Origin: Dendrocalamus latiflorus
Lineage: Eukaryota; Streptophyta; Magnoliopsida; Poales; Poaceae
Reading direction: 5' to 3'
NCBI GenBank assembly: GCA_017311315.1
Contig: CM029660.1
Coordinates: forward strand, 8,253,129 to 8,317,128
DNA length: 64,000 nt
The position numbers and the translations under genes are program-made. The notes below the pieces were generated by a model that worked only from the letters and a program-made list of their open reading frames with translations, did no database searches and had not been told where the DNA came from. This document shows, piece by piece, positions 22,138 to 31,870 of this stretch (positions are counted from its first letter, which is position 1; every line of letters begins with the position of its first letter).

Positions 22138-24282
22138 AGCTTCTTTTTGTCGCCTACAAATCTCTCGAGAGTGTTCATAAGGTACTGACACTCCCGAAAG
22201 AGAGAGGTGCAAGAAGAGCAGGGGGAAGAGGGAACAGCAGGAGGTAAGGGAGCAGAGGAAGAACCAACAGTAGAGGGAAGAATGGCTTGTGCACGCACAG
22301 CCGACTCTGAAGGGACAGTCCTACTGCTAGCCAGTTGGTTCACGTCGCTAAGCGTCTCCACCTTACCCTGGGGCTTCTCCCCCTTCTCAGCACAGACTAA
22401 TACAAGCAGAAGGTTGCTTCTCTAGGAGGTCCTTAGTCAGCTTCACACATCTCTCATTCAATGCAATCAAATCAGATTTTAGTTTGTTACAGTTAATGCA
22501 TGGTGAGCTAACAGGGTCCTTAGAAGCAAACTGAGCCAACTTCCTATCATGATCAATCATATCTTGAAACTGTTTGGAGACAGCTTCAAGTTCAGTAGTT
22601 AACTTAAAACAGTTCAAGCATGAATCAATCGGCTCAAGCAAAGAAGCTTGTAGTTTAACAATTTTATGATCTGCCCGTTTTAGATTTATCTTCAAGTTAT
22701 TGCAATTTTCACAAGACTCGGGCAGATCAAGGAGCATGGCATAAGGTCCTCTAGCAGCAATGTCCTTAACCTCACATGAGGTGGGAGAAGTAGTCTCATC
22801 AGTAGTAAGTAGGGTAACAGCCATCCTACTCAACTCTAACTCAGCAAGCAGACTAACATTCTCCACCTTAACAATATCAAACTCGGAGGACACACTATCA
22901 TGCGAGGTCCTTAGTTTCTCCATGTCACCCAATAGAGCACAGCATGTATCACAATCATCACGGGAGGGAGCAGATGTAAGTGAAGTAAGCTCCCGTGATA
23001 GTCTATCTACTTCCTTCTCTAACTCGGTACACCTAGCCCTAGCTCTAGCATGAAAGCCACCTAGCTTAAGAAAAGCATGATTGAGCTGGTCGTAGGTGGG
23101 GCATACCTCGTCCGAGTCAGAGTACAGCTCGTTGTCGCTCAGTTCGCCCTCGAGGGCCATGAAGCACATGCCGGAGAAGTCGTCGCCGCTCTTGGGATCT
23201 TGGTCACCCGTCCCATCGTCGTCGCTCCATTCCTCCACCTCGCTGAGGTCGAGGTCGTCGAACGCGGTGAGGACGCGGTGGAACAGCTTCTTGGCCTTCC
23301 TGAAGTCGCGGAACTTCTTCTTGCCCGGCGTCTTAGTTGGAGTCTTCTTGTTGCGGTTCTTGTCGGTGTAGTCGTTCTTACCCGAACCGCCGTAGTCATT
23401 CTTGCCCTTCTCCAGCTTGGGGCAGTTTGCCCGAATGTGGTTGGGGCCACCACACTCGAAGCAAATGACTGGTCCACCTCTCTTTCTGTCCCTCCTCTTG
23501 TAAGCATGGGAGAACTTCCGAGCTAGGAGGGCCAGCTGTTCATCCTCTAGCTGCTCTAACTGATCATCAGTTATGTCAGAGAGAGCAGCTAGGGAGAACC
23601 CACAAAGCGAATCGGTGGAAAAACCAGAAGCCGAACTGGGATCGGTGACTAGAGCCATCGACTGCGACTTCGACTTACGAGAGACAATGTCGATCTCGTG
23701 CGTCTTGAGGCGCGAGTATAGTGCGTCAAGCGTCAAAGTCGAGAGGTCGGTGGTGTCCTTGATGGTAGTCACCTTCATCTCCCAAACACGCAGATCAAGT
23801 GCAGTGAGCATCTGTCAAGCATTATCCGAGTCGGAGTATGTGAGACCGACGGCTCGGAGATTGCTCAGAATCTTGTGGAAACGCGCAAAGCACTCATCAA
23901 GGGACTCGCCAGCGAGCATTTCAAACTTGTTGTAATCTCGCTTGAACTGGTCCTGTCTCACCGTCTTAATCTGGGTGGTGCCCTCATGGTATGCATCGAG
24001 GGTCTCCCAGATATCGAAGGCGGACGGAAGATGAGAGATGCGGTCAAACTCACTATGACTCAGGCCCTGGATAATGATGTTCCTTGCCTTAGCGTTTGCC
24101 TCAACATCAGCCATGTTCCCGGCATTGATGTTCTCAGCGGCAGGAACCTCAAACCGGACCTTGACCTTGCGCCAGATGGTGTACCCCTGAGCCTGGATGT
24201 ATGTCTCCATTCGGCTCTTCCAGAAGGGGTAATCGATGCCATCGAAAATGGGCGGCTTGGTCGAGTACTTGTCCGTTGCCAT
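22138..24282 (-). pseudogene. element A gag, N-terminal and central part, broken
   Basis: The minus-strand ATG at 24282 follows the PBS. The N-terminus (KYSTKPPIFDGIDYPFWKSR) is the usual plant copia gag start. A TGA at 23815-23817 stops the frame after 155 codons. The frame resumes at 23811 for 474 codons with a CCHC knuckle (CFECGGPNHIRANCPK), an acidic stretch, and a long heptad-rich segment with repeated CxxC motifs (CENCNNLK, CLNCFKL, CINCNKLK). A frame shift near 22390 precedes the last stretch to the element B junction. The same stop is present at the same codon in the paralogue at 51803. Gag forms the virus-like particle and packages the RNA. Confidence 0.88.
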
Positions 24283-24323
24283 GGCTCTTGAGACCGGTTA
24301 ATATCTATTGAAAAGAGCTAACC

Positions 24324-24336
24324 GGCTCTGATACCA
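24324..24336 (-). promoter_or_regulatory. primer binding site of element A
   Basis: The minus strand reads TGGTATCAGAGCC two bases after the 5' LTR. It is complementary to the initiator tRNA-Met 3' end and confirms the minus orientation. Confidence 0.92.
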
Positions 24337-24338
24337 AT

Positions 24339-26407
24339 TGTAGGACCGAAATGGCGACAGATGGGGGGGTGAATGTCGTTTACTTCAATATCGCCCCCGA
24401 GAATTCGTACACAGATTTTGCAGAACAAAGCAATTCACAGAAAAATTAATTACGCTGAAATCTTGAACGCATGCGATACCAAAAAATTCAGCATAAATCA
24501 TTGATTATCCAGTAAAAATTTCAGCTGAAAATAACGCTATTTGGATCGCATGCAAAATGGATGAAGATCAGCAACAAGAAAAAAGACAAGCAACACTCCA
24601 TGCTTTCATTGCCATTCGTGAACACAATAGTGACTATTCCTGCTGGCCGTACTTTTCAAACTGAAACTCTATTTGCTGAACCGAGAACTGCTCAAAGCAC
24701 ATTAAAGAAATGAGGGAAGGGCAGCTAGCCAAAAAGGATGAAGAACAAATGAACCCTGCAGATTTCAGCTACAGAAGCAAGCCAATCGGAGGAAACGGCA
24801 CCAGGGAAAAGATAAAGGACGGATACTGTAGTATGTGATGGCAGCAGAGAACACAACCGAAACTTGAGCACAGGAGTGCAATCAATTCGGCACGGGACTA
24901 CTAGCCATCAACCAAACTACAGTGAACTGCTGCTCAGTCTTGGCTGAAACTTAAAAAAAAGGTTCTCTGAATGCAGCTTCAGAGCAACGAAAACCAAACC
25001 TGAAGAAATACACAGCAAGCAGAAGAAAATTCAGATTCTTGCCAAAAGCAAGGGGAGAAGAAAAAAAAACTTCAAATCTCCTTAAGGCAAACCTTCAAGG
25101 GACTAAACAAAACACCTATGAGAAGATAGACTACACAGAAATCCAACTGAAACCCTAGGATTTCAGAAACTGGGAAAAACTGAAAACTACCAAAGGCTTC
25201 CAACAAAAATCAAATTCCCAATCAACCACTGATCCTTTGGCTACGAAACTTTGCAGATATGTTAGCAATAGCCAAGGGATACTCCAGATCAAATTTCAAG
25301 CCATCTCGTTGAGGGAAACAAAACCTTGCTCAAACCCTAGAACGAAAAATATGAACAGAGCAAATAAAAAGGGAATTTTTGGATTTTCAGCTGTGCTCTT
25401 GGGTATTTGTTCGATCAAATGATCTTGACGCACTATCCCAACATAGAGCAATCCATTTTGGCACTACTCAACAGCAAACAACAAGAAATCGAGAAAGCCA
25501 AGAATCACTCAAAAGAAGAAACGAAGAACAGAGAGAGCGAACAGGAGGCATACACTTCAGGATTTCAATCATTGAATCAGGAGTAAAATAGAGGAGTCCC
25601 CATACACATGGACATTAGAATAGGGATGATTGATTACAAACTCCTCAATCCGTCCTCTCCCTCTCCAACTCAAGAACACAAACCATACATGCTTGGATGG
25701 GATGAACACAACACAGAGAGCTCACATGGAGAACATCGAAGGGGACACCCTCCAACAGACTCTGTCTCTCCAACCACTAAAGAGCCAAAGCCAAACAACC
25801 CTCTAAAGACTCTTTTGACTCAATCAATCCCTTGCTCTTTCCCCAAATCCGTGAGTGGGCATGCAGCCACCACCTCATATATATAGCCTCGGGCTAACGG
25901 GTCTCCGCCCCGTTACGCCCGCTAAATCCAACGGAGCCCGCTCCCGCTTGTGCAGCCTTGCGAATTTCCTGATTCGCCCCTCCTGCACCTTCCGGGAAGC
26001 TTCCGCGCTCCTTGTCTCGCACGCCTCGCAACCACCTCGAGTCCACGTCGTCTTCGACACATCCCGACCGTTCTGACCTCAGCGCCACCTGCGCCTAGTC
26101 CGGTCCACCGTGTCTCGCCACGACTCCGCCCGACGTCCTGCAGCCACGCAGACAAGAAACACGTCAAATAGCACCGCTCGATACATGAAAGCATAAACAA
26201 CATCATACTTACCATGACGAAGTCCAAACCTGTCGAATCATCAGAATCAGCGTCCTAATCCCATACGATCAAGCTTGACCACAGTCCGACCGAGCCCGTC
26301 ACACCTCGCAACGTCAAGGTTCGAACCACCCCAAACCAAACTCGACTTTCCTAAACCGATGTCAATTACTCATCATACACACGGGATGACCTCCACATGG
26401 TCTCTCA
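24339..26407 (-). repeat. 5' LTR of element A (2069 bp)
   Basis: The partner of 6199-8264, with a small number of substitutions and indels (about 98% identity by eye). On the minus strand it starts TGAGAGACC and ends GGTCCTACA. A TATA-like run is at about 25876-25885. CTATC follows as the target duplication. Confidence 0.93.
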
Positions 26408-26412
26408 CTATC

Positions 26413-27276
26413 TCTATCCGGTAGAGGTGCCTACCGAAGTAGGGCTTTTTCTCCATCCTGTGAAGATGTCTACCGAAGTATGTACTTTTCCCCCTCCATC
26501 CTAGGTATTACTCAAGAGCAAGTTGGAATAGTAAAATAGTTTTACTTATAGCTATTGACTTTCTTACAACCCTAGTTTGTAATGCATATGTCATATCATG
26601 AATGACATTTTTTTATCATTTTATCATATATCATAATTATCATCGAATTAATATCATGCTGAATAAAATATCATCAAATATTACATGAAATAAACAAATC
26701 ATCAACAAAATAACAATAATCAACCATCAACTATCATTTTACTATGCACTTGCCTCTCTAGTTGCGAGGACCAGTTTGATTAGGAAATGACATCACAACC
26801 GAAGTTACTCCTCCTACAACAATTACTCATTCTCAATATAGACCATAACATTACAAGGCAACACATACATGACAACACCCCTACACGCTCCCCAAACTTA
26901 TAACTTTTCCCCTTTACCGGATAGTCAACTTCGCTGTGTCGATACTAAAATTATCATAACTCTCAATTTTCATATCAAAACATAGCAAACTATACTAGTT
27001 CTGGAAACTATATAAAATTTTCTATAACTTCCTAGTTGATCACATATCAAGAATAAATTACCTAAATCCCCGTTTTCAACCCAGAAGACATATTTGTCAT
27101 ATTCTAGATAGCAGACTTAATAATTTAATATCTTTTAATATATACATGCAAATATATTGGACTATAATATTTTCAGAATCTAAAAGAAATTACCTACAAC
27201 TTTCTAGTTATGCATAAAATTCAATTATGCCATTAAATTAATCAAATTAATGATTTCCCACGACTGCTGAAGTTGC
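26413..27276. other. AT-rich intergenic sequence, nothing recognised
   Basis: No reading frame or element end is visible. It contains runs of ATCATA words and separates element A from the plastid-derived segment. It may be diverged plastid or old element DNA. Confidence 0.4.
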
Positions 27277-27414
27277 CAACTTTTCTTAATTTCCTCCACA
27301 GCCTTAGGCTTCTATGGTGTTTGTCATGCGCTTCTGGGACCCGATACTCTTGAAGAATCTTTTCCATTCTTTGGTTATGTATGGAAAGATAGAAATAAAA
27401 TTACTGCAATTTTG
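27277..27414 (+). pseudogene. psbC: nuclear plastid DNA: fragment of psbC (photosystem II CP43)
   Basis: The frame beginning at 27301 reads GFYGVCHALLGPDTLEESF and then [17 protein letters not shown]. This aligns with the central part of plastid-encoded CP43, an inner antenna protein of photosystem II (conserved [25 protein letters not shown]). Only about 46 residues remain, with substitutions at conserved positions and no start, stop or plastid promoter. The match ends abruptly at about 27414. It is a non-functional relic in nuclear DNA. The plastid gene order psbC then trnT fits the trnT relic downstream at 29757. Confidence 0.85.
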
Positions 27415-28010
27415 GTTGAAGCAAGGAGTGGGATTGGGAACAACGATGGTGAAAAAGACAAACATTTGGTAATTAATCTTGCTGGCTTTCTAACAAAAAT
27501 TTTAACTCTCCTACATCACCTAGTTCTTTGTCACCCTTATAGGTAATAGGAATGAAAGAAGAGAAGTGCATACTAATGGCTAACATGAATAATAAAGAGG
27601 GGGATTTCCAATAGATGATTCTTCCTTTATCTTCAAGCCATACTCATGTATGACTTGAGGCATACTCATGTATGACCACGGGGGGACATGGGGACGTCAA
27701 AAAGGGGATCCTATCGCTATCAACTAATTTGTTCCGACCTAGGATAATAAGCTCATGAGCTTGGTCTTACTTCACCCTAAACGAAAGAAGACTTCCATAT
27801 CCAGGCAAAAAGGGGTACTCTTTCTACAACTATATTAGTATTAGTACCGAAATGCTTTAAATGGGAAATAGCTAATGTAGAATTTATTTGATATAGAACA
27901 CTCATATCGATAAAATACCTCTTTCAAACTCATGTCATGTCATGGTACTGTAGACAAAAGAACTAGTGAAGTACCTAAATAATGCAATCTCTTGCATCAA
28001 GAATCATCCT
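27415..28010 (+). other. probable plastid spacer DNA (psbC-trnT region) before solo LTR F
   Basis: Non-coding sequence between the psbC relic and solo LTR F. The stretch directly before the LTR joins in register with the sequence after it, which leads into the trnT-GGU relic, so at least its right part is probably plastid intergenic DNA. I cannot fix breakpoints without an alignment. Confidence 0.5.
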
Positions 28011-29729
28011 TGAGAGACCATGTGGTCGTGCTCCATGAGAGTGATGAGTAATTGACAAAGGTTTAGGTCAGTCGAGTTTGGTTTGAGTGGTTCGGAGTCG
28101 AGTCGTTGCGTGGCGCAATCGGGCTCAGTCGGACTTTGGTCAAATCTGGTCATTTGGGTTTAGGATGCATATTCTAAGGTTTTCACAGGTTTTGACTTCA
28201 TCTGTGGTAAGTGTAATGGTATTTTACGCTTTCATGTGTCGAGCGGTGCTATTTGACGTGTTTCTTGTCTGTGTGACTGCAGGACGTCGAGTTGGAGTCG
28301 TGGCGAGACACGGTGGACCGGACTAGGCGCAGGTGGCGCTGAGGTCAGAACGGTCGGGATGTGTCGAAGACGACGTGGACTCGAGGTGGTTGCGAGGCGT
28401 GCGAGGCAAGGAACGCGGAAGCTTCCCAGAAGGTGCAGAAGGGGCGAATCGGGAAATTCGCAAGGCTGCACAAGCGGGAGCGGGCTCCGTTGGACGTAGC
28501 GGGCGTAACGGGGCGGAGACCCGTTAGCCAGGCGCTATAAAAGGAGAGGAGGGGCTGCATGCCCTCCTTGAGCATTTATGTGAGGATTAGGGTTGTAGAG
28601 TCAAAAGAGGCTTTAGGAAGGTTGTTTCCCTTAGCTCTTTAGTTGGTGTGAGTTGGTGGAGGCAGAGTAGTGCTCGCTCTGTAGCTTCATCGATGCTTTC
28701 TATGTGAGACTCCTCTCTTGTGTGTTCTTCCTCCCAAGATGTGTGATTCTTGGTGTTCTTGAGGATTGAGAGGAGAGGGATTGAGTTGAGAGCTTGTAAT
28801 CTTTCCTTTTGTATCAAGTCGGGGTATCGGGACTCCTCTGTATTCCCTGTGATTCAAGAAATGAAAAACTGAAGTTTGCCTTCTCTGTTCGTAGCCTTTG
28901 TTCATCGTTTTTCCTTTTTGCAAGATTTCTTGATTTTCGTTGTCTCGAGTTCTTGCTTGCTGGAGAGTGCCAAAATGGATTGCTATGACATGGGTGTTGC
29001 TCAAAAGCCATTTGGCTATTTAATCCCAAGAGCAAACCGAGTTTGATTCACAGATTTCATTTTTGGCTTGCTCTGTTCTTGTTCTTCGTTTCTTGGTTTT
29101 GATCCAGATTTTGATTCCCTTGTTAAGATGGCTTGAAATTTGGTATGAAGAGTCCAGAGGCTATTAATTAGCGTCCCTCAAAATTTCATAGCCAAAGGAT
29201 CAACGGTTGGGGAGTTATTTGGTTTTTGGCTCGGTTCTTGCAAGATTTCAGATTTTTACCCAAATCTGAAATTCTTGATTCTTGGAGTAGATTTCTTGTT
29301 ATTGACTTTTGGCTTAGTCTTCTGGGAGTGTTCCCTAGTTATCCTCAGAGTTTCCCAAGCCAAGAATCCAAGAATCGTTGCGAATCTCTCAATTTTCTGA
29401 AAATCCCGTTTGCTGTTTTTCTCGAGAGGTACTACCGCTCCTGGAGAGGTACTACCGCTCAAAGGTACTACCGCTCGGACCAGCGGTACTACCGCTCAGC
29501 GGTACTACCGCCCGTCACAGCGGTACTACCGCTTGAGGCCAGAATTTTCCCGATTCGATTTTTCTCGCTTGCTGGTCTCTGTATTTGTGTTTTTCCTGCT
29601 GCTGGGGTGTCTTGTGAGCACTGGTCTTCTACCTTCATAGCTCCCATAGCTATTGGAGAAGAAGATACGAGTTGGGGGCAATTTTTAGAAGCCGACATTC
29701 ACCCCCTCTGTCGCCATTTCGGTCCAACA
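28011..29729 (+). mobile_element. solo LTR F (1719 bp), SIRE-like family of element A
   Basis: It begins TGAGAGACCATGTGG and ends GGTCCAACA, the same termini as the LTRs of elements A and C, but neither a PBS nor a PPT adjoins it. It is flanked by the perfect 5 bp duplication ATCCT (28006-28010 and 29730-29734). That is the signature of LTR-LTR recombination that removed the internal region. A TATA box (TATAAAAG) is at 28536-28543. The 3' half contains six copies of a GGTACTACCGC motif. ORFs inside it are not genes. Confidence 0.93.
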
Positions 29730-29756
29730 ATCCTACTGGAGAACCTTCTTGCTTTG

Positions 29757-29830
29757 GGCTTTTTAATTTGGTGGTAGAGTAATGCCATGGTAAGACGTAA
29801 GTCATTAGTTTGAATCTGACCAAAAATAAC
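29757..29830 (+). pseudogene. trnT-GGU: nuclear plastid DNA: trnT-GGU relic
   Basis: The segment GTGGTAGAGTAATGCCATGG followed by TAAGACGTAAGTCATTAGTT aligns along its length with plastid tRNA-Thr(GGU). The anticodon GGT is at 29789-29791. The acceptor and T-arm have several substitutions that break pairing, so it is a relic. It adjoins the same plastid spacer that solo LTR F interrupts. Confidence 0.85.
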
Positions 29831-31011
29831 AGGGGTCAAGGTCGGCCAGTGAGACAATGGGGGATAAGCTTCATCGTCAAGAGGGAAATAGCCCGGACGT
29901 AGACCAAATAATACAATGCAAACAAAAGTTTAGTACTAAGCTCGTACTAGCTTGCATCCCTGCCCTAGATGCTCTTGACTGGATGATTGAAGCAAGTGAA
30001 GTGATGCCCTAAGTTCAATGTATAAGCCTCGGGCTATCTAGTTGGGCATAAGGTCACACCCCTTCCTCATTCCATTTTTTATTCTAGAACTTCGGGTTTC
30101 ACAGACTTTTCCCACAATAGAGGCTTTTCTTTCTTTTATTCTTAGCTCTTCGACTTTTCTCCTATCAACTACTCTCGCTTTATCCCCGCCACTACAATTG
30201 AAACCGCCTAAAAAACGTTTTGGAGGATTTTTTTGAACCTCAGCCTAGCGGATTTTCCCCGTTACCTGGACATGTCTCTCCCGCAGTCAAAACTTTCCTC
30301 TCCAGCCCCTCTGGCTGGGCCAGAAGCCTACCTAAAGGCTAATTGAATGAATTGAGGTTTAGTAAAAGGGGAAAAACCTTCCCACTCCTTCCAACTAAGT
30401 TATTCCTTCAAAAAATGATAATTTTTACAATCAAGTTTTTATTTCACTAGAATAATATAAGTATACCTATAATACTTATAACGGGTTACTCTTTATTAGA
30501 ATCTTCTGGGGTGGTGGGCCCACATAACAAATCTTGTGGTAGGTCACAAATTGGGGGAATCCGTGCCAACTAGTTGGAGATGGCAGCTTCGAGCCCCACC
30601 TTTGATATCCAGTCGTGTACCTACCTTCTTGATACAAAGACCAAGAAGGCAGGTACACGACTTCCTTGCCAGTGATTAAACCTGAGTCTTTGAAGGCAGT
30701 GATAAAGCTACTCTGAATATCAAGCTAGCAGGGCGTCTATCCATCACCGGCTGGGAAACTTCAACCAGAATTTAAGAAATAACAATCGGAACTTAAGTTC
30801 CCATTGTTGATGTTTTATTTGAAAGGGCCAAACCTATATATAAGGAAAGTAATCCAGGGGAAACAGGTCGATTACTCGGGGTGTTCTGCCTTTCTATTGT
30901 AGAAAGAGTTCTCAGCCATCTAATTACAGTGCCAGTTGCCAGCTATCTAGTTTCGGCATAGCCTTTGAGTTTCCTAGGCATAGGTGAACTATTGGGAAGG
31001 CCTATAGAGGA
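29831..31011. other. non-coding, possibly organellar mosaic; contains a strong hairpin
   Basis: No gene is visible. The sequence lies between two plastid tRNA relics (trnT and trnI) and looks organelle-like in places, but I cannot match it. It may be rearranged plastid or mitochondrial DNA. A 21 bp inverted repeat sits at 30611-30662. Confidence 0.4.
30611..30662. repeat. 21 bp inverted repeat (hairpin)
   Basis: The arms 30611-30631 and 30642-30662 (GTCGTGTACCTACCTTCTTG and its near-complement) pair with one A/C mismatch around a 10-base loop. In a minus-strand transcript that mismatch becomes a G-U wobble, giving a fully paired stem. Confidence 0.75.
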
Positions 31012-31108
31012 CTCTTTTCCCTGGCGCAACTGGGCCATCCTGGACTTGAACTAGAGACCTCGCCCATGAAGTAAACCATTGCCCCGTTGATCCAACCAAT
31101 TGGGAGAG
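31012..31108 (-). pseudogene. trnI-GAU: nuclear plastid DNA: 3' exon of trnI-GAU with flanks
   Basis: The minus strand matches the end of the plastid trnI-GAU intron, its 3' exon (complement of 31031-31072, ending GTCCAGGATGGCCCA) and the start of the trnI-trnA spacer (GCGCCAGGGAAAAG). There are a few substitutions. It comes from the rRNA operon in the plastid inverted repeat, whereas the psbC/trnT relics come from the large single-copy region. The insert is therefore either rearranged or more than one transfer. Confidence 0.85.
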
Positions 31109-31618
31109 TACTCTGACCTCAATAGCCATTGCTGGTGTGGTGTCTCCTTGTCCTAACATATAGTGGCAAGCGCCACCCAACCTCTCGGATGCCCCCCCAA
31201 AAGCTATGGTGCGGTCAATCGAGCATTTTATGTACCCATTTCTTGGGTAAAATCTCCCGACTCTTGGAAAGGCTAAGTTAGTAAGAATGACTGGAGGATG
31301 TTCTTTTCTTTCCTTTTAGCTCGGCAGAGCTGGGCTGGGTTCCATTACACTCTATAGGAAATGCATAGACGTCCACGCAGGAAACAAAATAATCATAGAT
31401 AATGAAAGAAGAGTCAGCCCTTGGGGCACGAGGTGGGTACCCTGTATGCAGGTCGCTACTTAACGTGACAAGTAGTGTTTCAAGTCTTTTTCACTGCAAG
31501 TTTTCTTACATCTAGTAAGACAGCGGTGGGGTGACAACTCTTCACCCCACTTTCCCTCTTGGAGGGAGCATAGCCCTGTAACCCCTCTAAAGAGGAAGAG
31601 AGTGTAATGCCTTAAAGA
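31109..31618. other. non-coding segment after the trnI relic
   Basis: No gene recognised. The segment carries organelle-like sequence that I could not place (for example around 31400-31600). It ends at the hAT-like terminus at 31619. Confidence 0.35.
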
Positions 31619-31870
31619 TAGGGGTGCAAATGGAGCGGATATTTCCCGACCATCTGTCCGTCCGTTTTAATTCAGATACAATTCGGAGCAAAATTTTGAA
31701 TATCCGAAGGTATCGTCGGATACAGAAACGGAGTCGGACGGATACGGAACTATCAATGTATTTTTTTTCGGATAGTTATCGGATACGAAAATGAAGTCGA
31801 ATACCTGGTCTCTTTGGATACTGGATACGAAGTCGAATACAAAGTCCTCCAAATACGTTATCTAACAAAA
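31619..31870. repeat. hAT-like terminus and subterminal repeats
   Basis: TAGGGGTGCAAATGGAGCGG is a typical grass hAT-type end. It is followed by repeated CGGATAC/GAATAC words like those at 3253-3790. The opposite end and TSD were not found, so this is a truncated or decayed non-autonomous element. Confidence 0.4.

Larger units (their letters stand above)
6199..26407 (-). mobile_element. SIRE/Maximus-like copia element A, complete but split by element B
   Basis: The minus-strand element has LTRs at 24339-26407 (5') and 6199-8264 (3'). The perfect 5 bp TSD CTATC is at 6194-6198 and 26408-26412. Reading on the minus strand the order is LTR, PBS, gag, protease, integrase, RT, RNase H, a long non-coding tail, PPT and LTR. 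The large gag with cysteine motifs, the initiator-Met-tRNA PBS and the about 2 kb LTRs suggest the SIRE/Maximus lineage. The two LTRs look about 98% identical by eye. Element B interrupts the gag region. Several stops and shifts make A non-autonomous. Confidence 0.92.

Noticed and set aside
23077..23526. 149-codon plus-strand ORF opposite element A gag
   Set aside because: It is antisense to the real gag frame in a GC-rich acidic stretch; the paralogue at 52200-52500 does not keep it intact.
27277..27414. psbC as a functional gene
   Set aside because: Only about 46 codons remain, with no start, stop or plastid context; it is a nuclear relic.
29428..29534. CRISPR-like spaced repeats
   Set aside because: The repeats are short, palindromic, irregularly spaced and inside a plant LTR; there are no cas genes.
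29757..29830. Functional nuclear tRNA gene
   Set aside because: Mutations disrupt the acceptor and T-arms, and the flank is plastid spacer.
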